Origin: Elymus sibiricus | Taxonomy: Eukaryota > Streptophyta > Magnoliopsida > Poales > Poaceae | Assembly: GCA_039707655.1 (NCBI GenBank) | Contig: CM077673.1 | Span: 6,086,001-6,150,000, forward strand | DNA length: 64,000 bases | Direction of reading: 5' to 3' | Shown: positions 60,211 through 64,000 of the stretch, piece by piece | Layout of the letters: every line of letters begins with the position of its first letter | Position numbering within the stretch: position 1 is the first letter of the stretch | Translations under genes and position numbers: made by a program | Notes under the pieces: model-generated | The model's database searches: none | Seen by the model: only the letters and a program-made list of their open reading frames with translations | What the model was told of the DNA's origin: nothing

Positions 60211-62347
60211 AGGTCCCCGTAAGCGGACCCCATGGTACCCCGAACGTCTCGATCGTCCCAAGAACCAAAATCAGTGAGTAATAATAGCATAGAAATCTGG
60301 CCGGAACAGACAAAATCTGCTTGTTTTGGCGAGGTCCCGGTAACCGGTTCACGGGCTTCCCCGAATGTTTGGACGGCCACGACAACCAAAAAAACAGTGA
60401 ATAATAGCATAGAAATCTGGTCAGAATGGACAAAATCTGCGAGTTTTGGGGAGGTCCCCGTAAGCGAACCCCGGGGTTCCCCGAACATTTGGATCGCCCC
60501 GGGACCCATAATCAGTGAGTAATAGCATAGAAAACAGGTAAGAATGGACCAAATCTGCGAGTTTTGGCGATGTCACCGTAACCGGTCCACAGGCTTCCCC
60601 GAACGTTCGGACGACCAAGACAACCAAAAAACAGTGAATAATAGCACAGAAAGCTAGTAAGAATGGACTAAATCTGCGAGTTTTGGCAAGGTCCCCGTAA
60701 CCGGACCCCGGGCTTCCCCGAATGTTCGGACGACCACTACAACCAAAAAACAGTGAATAATAGCATAGAAAACCGGTAAGAATGGACCAAATCTGCGAGT
60801 TTTGGCAAGGTCCCCGTAACCGGACCCCGGGCATCCCCAAATGTTGGGACGACCACAACAACCAAAAACAGTGAATACTAGCATAGAAAACAGGTAAGAA
60901 TGGACCAAATCTGCGAGTTTTGGCGAGGTCCCCGTAAGCGGACCCCATGGTTCCCCGAACGTTTCGATCGTCCCGAGACCCAAAATCAGTGAGTAATAGC
61001 ATAGAAAACTGGCCGGAAAAGACAAAATCTGCTAGTTTTGGCGAGGTCCCGGTAACCGGTCCACGGGCTTCCCCGAATGTTCGGACGGCCACGACAACCA
61101 AAAAAACAGTGAATAATAGCATAGAAATCTGGTCAGAATGGACAAAATCTGCGAGTTTTGGCGAGGTCCCCGTAAGCGGACCCCGGGGTTCCACAAACAT
61201 TTGGATCGCCCCGGGACCAATAATCAGAGAGTAATAGCATAGAAAACAGGTAAGAATTGACCACATCTGCGAGTTTTGGCGATGTCACCGTAACCGTTCC
61301 ACGGGCATCCCCGAACGTTCGGACGACCATGACAACCAAAAAACAGTGAATAATAGAACAGGAAACTAGTAAGAATGGACCAAATCTGAGTTTTGGCGAG
61401 GTCCCCGTAACCGGACCCCGGGCTTCCCCGAACGTTCGGACGACCACGACAACCAAAAAACAGTGAATAATAGCATAGAAAACTAGTAAGAATGGACACA
61501 ATCTCCGAGTTTTGGCAAGGTCCCCGTAACCGGACCCCGGGCATTCCCAAATGTTGGGACGACCACAACAACCAAAAACAGTGAATACTAGCATAGAAAA
61601 CAGGTAAGAATGGACCAAATCTGCGAGTTTTGGCGAGGTCCCCGTAAGCGGACCCCATGGTTCCCCGAACGTTTCGATCGTCCCGAGACCCAAAATCAGT
61701 AAGTAATAGCATAAAAAACTGACCGGAACAGACAAAATCTGCTAGTTTTGGCGAGGTCCCGATAATTGGTCCACGGGCTTCCCCGAATGTTCGGACGGCC
61801 ACGACAACCAAAAAAACAGTGAATAATAGCATAGAAATCTGGTCAGAATGGACAAAATCTGCGAGTTTTGGCGAGGTCCCCGTAAGGGGACCCCGGGGTT
61901 CCCCGAACATTTGGATCGCCCCGGGACCCATAATCAGAGAGTAATAGCATAGAAAACAGGTAAGAATGGACCAAATCTGCGAGTTTTGGCGATGTCACCA
62001 TAACCGGTCCACGGGCTTCCCCGAACGTTCGGACGACCAAGACAACCAAAAAACAGTGAATAATAGCACAGAAAACTAGTAAGAATGGACCAAATCTGCG
62101 AGTTTTGGCGAGGTCCCCGTAACCGGACCCCGGGCTTCCCCGAACGTTCGGACGACCACGACAACCAAAAAACAGTGAATAATAGCATAGAAAACCGGTA
62201 AGAATGGACCAAATCTGCGAGTTTTGGCAAGGTCCCCGTAACCGGACCCCGGGCATCCCGAAATGTTGGGACGACCACAACAACCAAAAACAGTGAATAA
62301 TAGCATAGAAAACAGGTAAGAATGGACCAAATCTGCGAGTTTTGGCG
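60211..62347 (+). repeat. HOR unit H40, 18-mer, 2137 bp, third hexamer c/a chimera
   Basis: Hexamers a (60211-60925, with GGTACC), b (60926-61635, with TCTGAGTT) and a third (61636-62347). The third starts as Fc-Ac (CAGTAAGTAATAG, GATAATTGG) but continues with C, D and E like hexamer a (CCAAGACAACC, AAACCGGTAAG, CATCCCGAAATG). Private bases: GTAAGGGGACC near 61887, shared with H41, and GTCACCATAACC near 61999. Confidence 0.88.
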
Positions 62348-63769
62348 AGGTCCCCGTAAGCGGACCCCATGGTTCCCCGAACGTTTCGATCGTCCCGAGA
62401 CCCAAAATCAGTGAGTAATAGCATAAAAAACTGGCCGGAAAAGACAAAATCTGCTAGTTTTGGCGAGGTCCCGGTAACCGGTCCACGGGCTTCCCCGAAT
62501 GTTCGGACGGCCACGACAACCAAAAAAACAGTGAATAATAGCATAGAAATCTGGTCAGAATGGACAAAATCTGCGAGTTTTGGCGAGGTCCCCGTAAGCG
62601 GACCCCGGGGCTCCACAAACATTTGGATCGCCCCGGGACCAATAATCAGAGAGTAATAGCATAGAAAACAGGTAAGAATTGACCACATCTGCGAGTTTTG
62701 GCGATGTCACCGTAACCGTTCCACGGGCTTCCCCGAACGTTCGGACGACCATGACAACCAAAAAACAGTGAATAATAGAACAGGAAACTAGTAAGAATGG
62801 ACCAAATCTGAGTTTTGGCGAGGTCCCCGTAACCGGACCCCGGGCTTCCCCGAACGTTCGGACGACCACGACAACCAAAAAACAGTGAATAATAGCATAG
62901 AAAACTAGTAAGAATGGACACAATCTGCGAGTTTTGGCAAGGTCCCCGTAACCGGACCCCGGGCATTCCCAAATGTTGGGACGACCACAACAACCAAAAA
63001 CAGTGAATAATAGCATAGAAAACAGGTAAGAATGGACCAAATCTGCGAGTTTTGGCGAGGTGCCCGTAAGCGGACCCCATGGTTCCCCGAACGTTTCGAT
63101 CGTCCCGAGACCCAAAATCAGTAAGTAATAGCATAAAAAACTGACCGGAACAGACAAAATCTGCTAGTTTTGGCGAGGTCCCGATAATTGGTCCACGGGC
63201 TTCCCCGAATGTTCGGACGGCCACGACAACCAAAAAAACAGTGAATAATAGCATAGAAATCTGGTCAGAATGGACAAAATCTGCGAGTTTTGGCGAGGTC
63301 CCCGTAAGGGGACCCCGGGGTTCCCCGAACATTTGGATCGCCCCGGGACCCATAATCAGAGAGTAATAGCATAGAAAACAGGTAAGAATGGACCAAATCT
63401 GCGAGTTTTGTTGATGTCACCGTAACCGGTCCACGGGCTTCCCCGAACGTTCGGACGACCAAGACAACCAAAAAACAGTGAATAATAGCACAGAAATCTA
63501 GTAAAAATGGACCAAATCTGCGAGTTTTGGCGAGGTCCCCGTAACCGGACCCCGGGCTTCCCCGAACGTTCGGACGACCACGACAACCAAAAAACAGTGA
63601 ATAATAGCATAGAAAACTGTTAAGAATGGACCAAATCTGCGAGTTTTGGCAAGGTCCCCGTAACCGGTCCCCGAGCATCCCCAAATGTTGGGACGACCAC
63701 AACAACCAAAAACAGTGAATAATAGCATAGAAAACTGGTCAGACTGGACCAAATCTGCGAGTTCTGGCG
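62348..63769 (+). repeat. HOR unit H41, 12-mer of hexamers b and c, 1422 bp
   Basis: Has hexamer b (62348-63057) and a c-front/d-like hexamer (63058-63769) with no hexamer a. Together with H40 it makes a 30-monomer stretch (3559 bp). This would result from two 18-mers losing one hexamer by exchange between c and the following a. Confidence 0.87.
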
Positions 63770-64000
63770 AGGTCCCCGTAAGCGGACCCCATGGTGCCCC
63801 GAACGACTCGATCGTCCCAAGAACCAAAATCAGTGAGTAATAATAGCATAGAAATCTGGCCGGAACAGACAAAATCTGCTTGTTTTGGCGAGGTCCCGGT
63901 AACCGGTTCACGGGCTTCCCCGAATGTTTGGACGGCCACGACAACCAAAAAAACAGTGAATAATAGCATAGAAATCTGGTCAGAATGGACAAAATCTGCG
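63770..64000 (+). repeat. HOR unit H42, hexamer a start, truncated by window edge
   Basis: Fa and most of Aa of a new unit; Fa has ATGGTGCC and a private GAACGACTCG near 63802 for GAACGTCTCG. The array continues beyond the window. Confidence 0.88.

Larger units (their letters stand above)
1..64000 (+). repeat. Tandem satellite array, ~119-bp monomer, higher-order organised, fills the whole window
   Basis: About 538 monomers of 118-121 bp run head to tail in one orientation with no interruption and continue past both ends. Each has an AT-rich half (A5-A7 tract, CAGTGAATAATAGCATAG block, TCTGCGAGTTTTGG block) and a GC-rich half (GGTCCCCGTAACCGG, then CCCGAACGTTCGGACGACC). A consensus I assembled by eye is 119 bp and about 50% GC: roughly 34% over the AT-rich 50 bp and 70% over the GC-rich 50 bp. 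It has about 10 CpG. Six monomer types recur in fixed order F-A-B-C-D-E, and hexamers are organised into 12-mer or 18-mer HOR units. This design is known from eukaryotic centromeric and pericentromeric satellites; assignment to a centromere here is inference. I do not recognise the family. No coding gene or RNA gene is supported anywhere in the window. Confidence 0.98.
60211..64000 (+). repeat. Right zone: return to 18-mer-type organisation
   Basis: Units H40-H42. The core-specific GAATTC disappears (last at 59697; the equivalent site near 61129 reads GAAATC). Flank-type variants reappear: the shortened TCTGAGTT in monomer Db (61384, 62807), GACACAATCT (61495, 62917) and GATAATTGG in monomer Ac (61751, 63183). 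All also occur in H8 or H9 on the left. Hexamer order is a-b-c-b-c then a. Confidence 0.9.

Noticed and set aside
1..64000. CRISPR array (regular repeats with spacers)
   Set aside because: Whole monomers repeat with no unique spacers, the repeat unit is about 119 bp, and no cas genes are present.
1..64000. rDNA, 5S cluster, tRNA cluster or histone cluster
   Set aside because: Unit length and content do not fit; no A/B-box pair, rRNA core sequence or histone-like frame seen.
1..64000. Transposon or LTR insertion inside the array
   Set aside because: Every stretch checked reads as monomer sequence in the expected order. Length anomalies are explained by whole-monomer loss or small indels.
1..64000. 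Telomeric or subtelomeric repeat
   Set aside because: No TTAGGG/TTTAGGG-type runs on either strand.
1..64000. Perfect CENP-B box
   Set aside because: No exact match to the nTTCGnnnnAnnCGGGn spacing found on either strand; only an off-by-one arrangement, reported as a low-interest finding.

Overview
The window is one uninterrupted block of eukaryotic satellite DNA. From the first base to the last it is a head-to-tail array of about 538 monomers of 118-121 bp, all in one orientation. I see no unique sequence, transposon, tRNA, rRNA, CRISPR array or credible protein gene. The multi-level higher-order-repeat (HOR) organisation, the satellite length and the absence of genes point to a eukaryotic heterochromatic or centromeric/pericentromeric locus in a long-read assembly. 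I do not recognise the monomer family and cannot name the organism. It is not primate alpha satellite (171 bp) and not the Arabidopsis ~178-bp centromere repeat. || Structure is nested. (1) Each monomer has an AT-rich half (A-tract, then a conserved block ending in TCTGCGAG) and a GC-rich half rich in CpG. (2) Monomers fall into six types, called F, A, B, C, D and E here, always in that order, forming a hexamer of about 713 bp. Types F and B resemble each other, as do A and C, and D and E, so the hexamer looks like three diverged dimers (FA)(BC)(DE). (3) Hexamers come in variants a, b and c and combine into HOR units: an 18-mer of about 2137 bp (a-b-c) and a 12-mer of 1427 bp (a plus a b/c chimera). 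(4) Some groups of four HOR units are themselves duplicated, with shifts of 5705 and 5588 bp. || Layout. 1-17646 is a heterogeneous zone of mainly 18-mers, with a two-unit island of divergent 12-mers at 4234-7078, a 17-mer at 13490-15507 and a transitional 18-mer at 15508-17646. 17647-60210 is a homogeneous core of 30 consecutive 12-mer units. It includes two 11-mers, two 1424-bp and two 1426-bp variants, and carries one core-specific GAATTC per unit. 60211-64000 returns to 18-mer-type organisation and shares variants with the left flank. The simplest reading is that the 12-mer arose from the 18-mer by loss of one hexamer and then expanded inside an older 18-mer array, pushing its parts to both sides. 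|| HOR units are numbered H1-H42. Unit and monomer boundaries are placed at the conserved AGGTC/ATGTC start of the GC-rich half. Nothing here forms a gene system; the interest is in array evolution: chimeric units, block duplications, exchange between distant units, and a CpG-transition signature.
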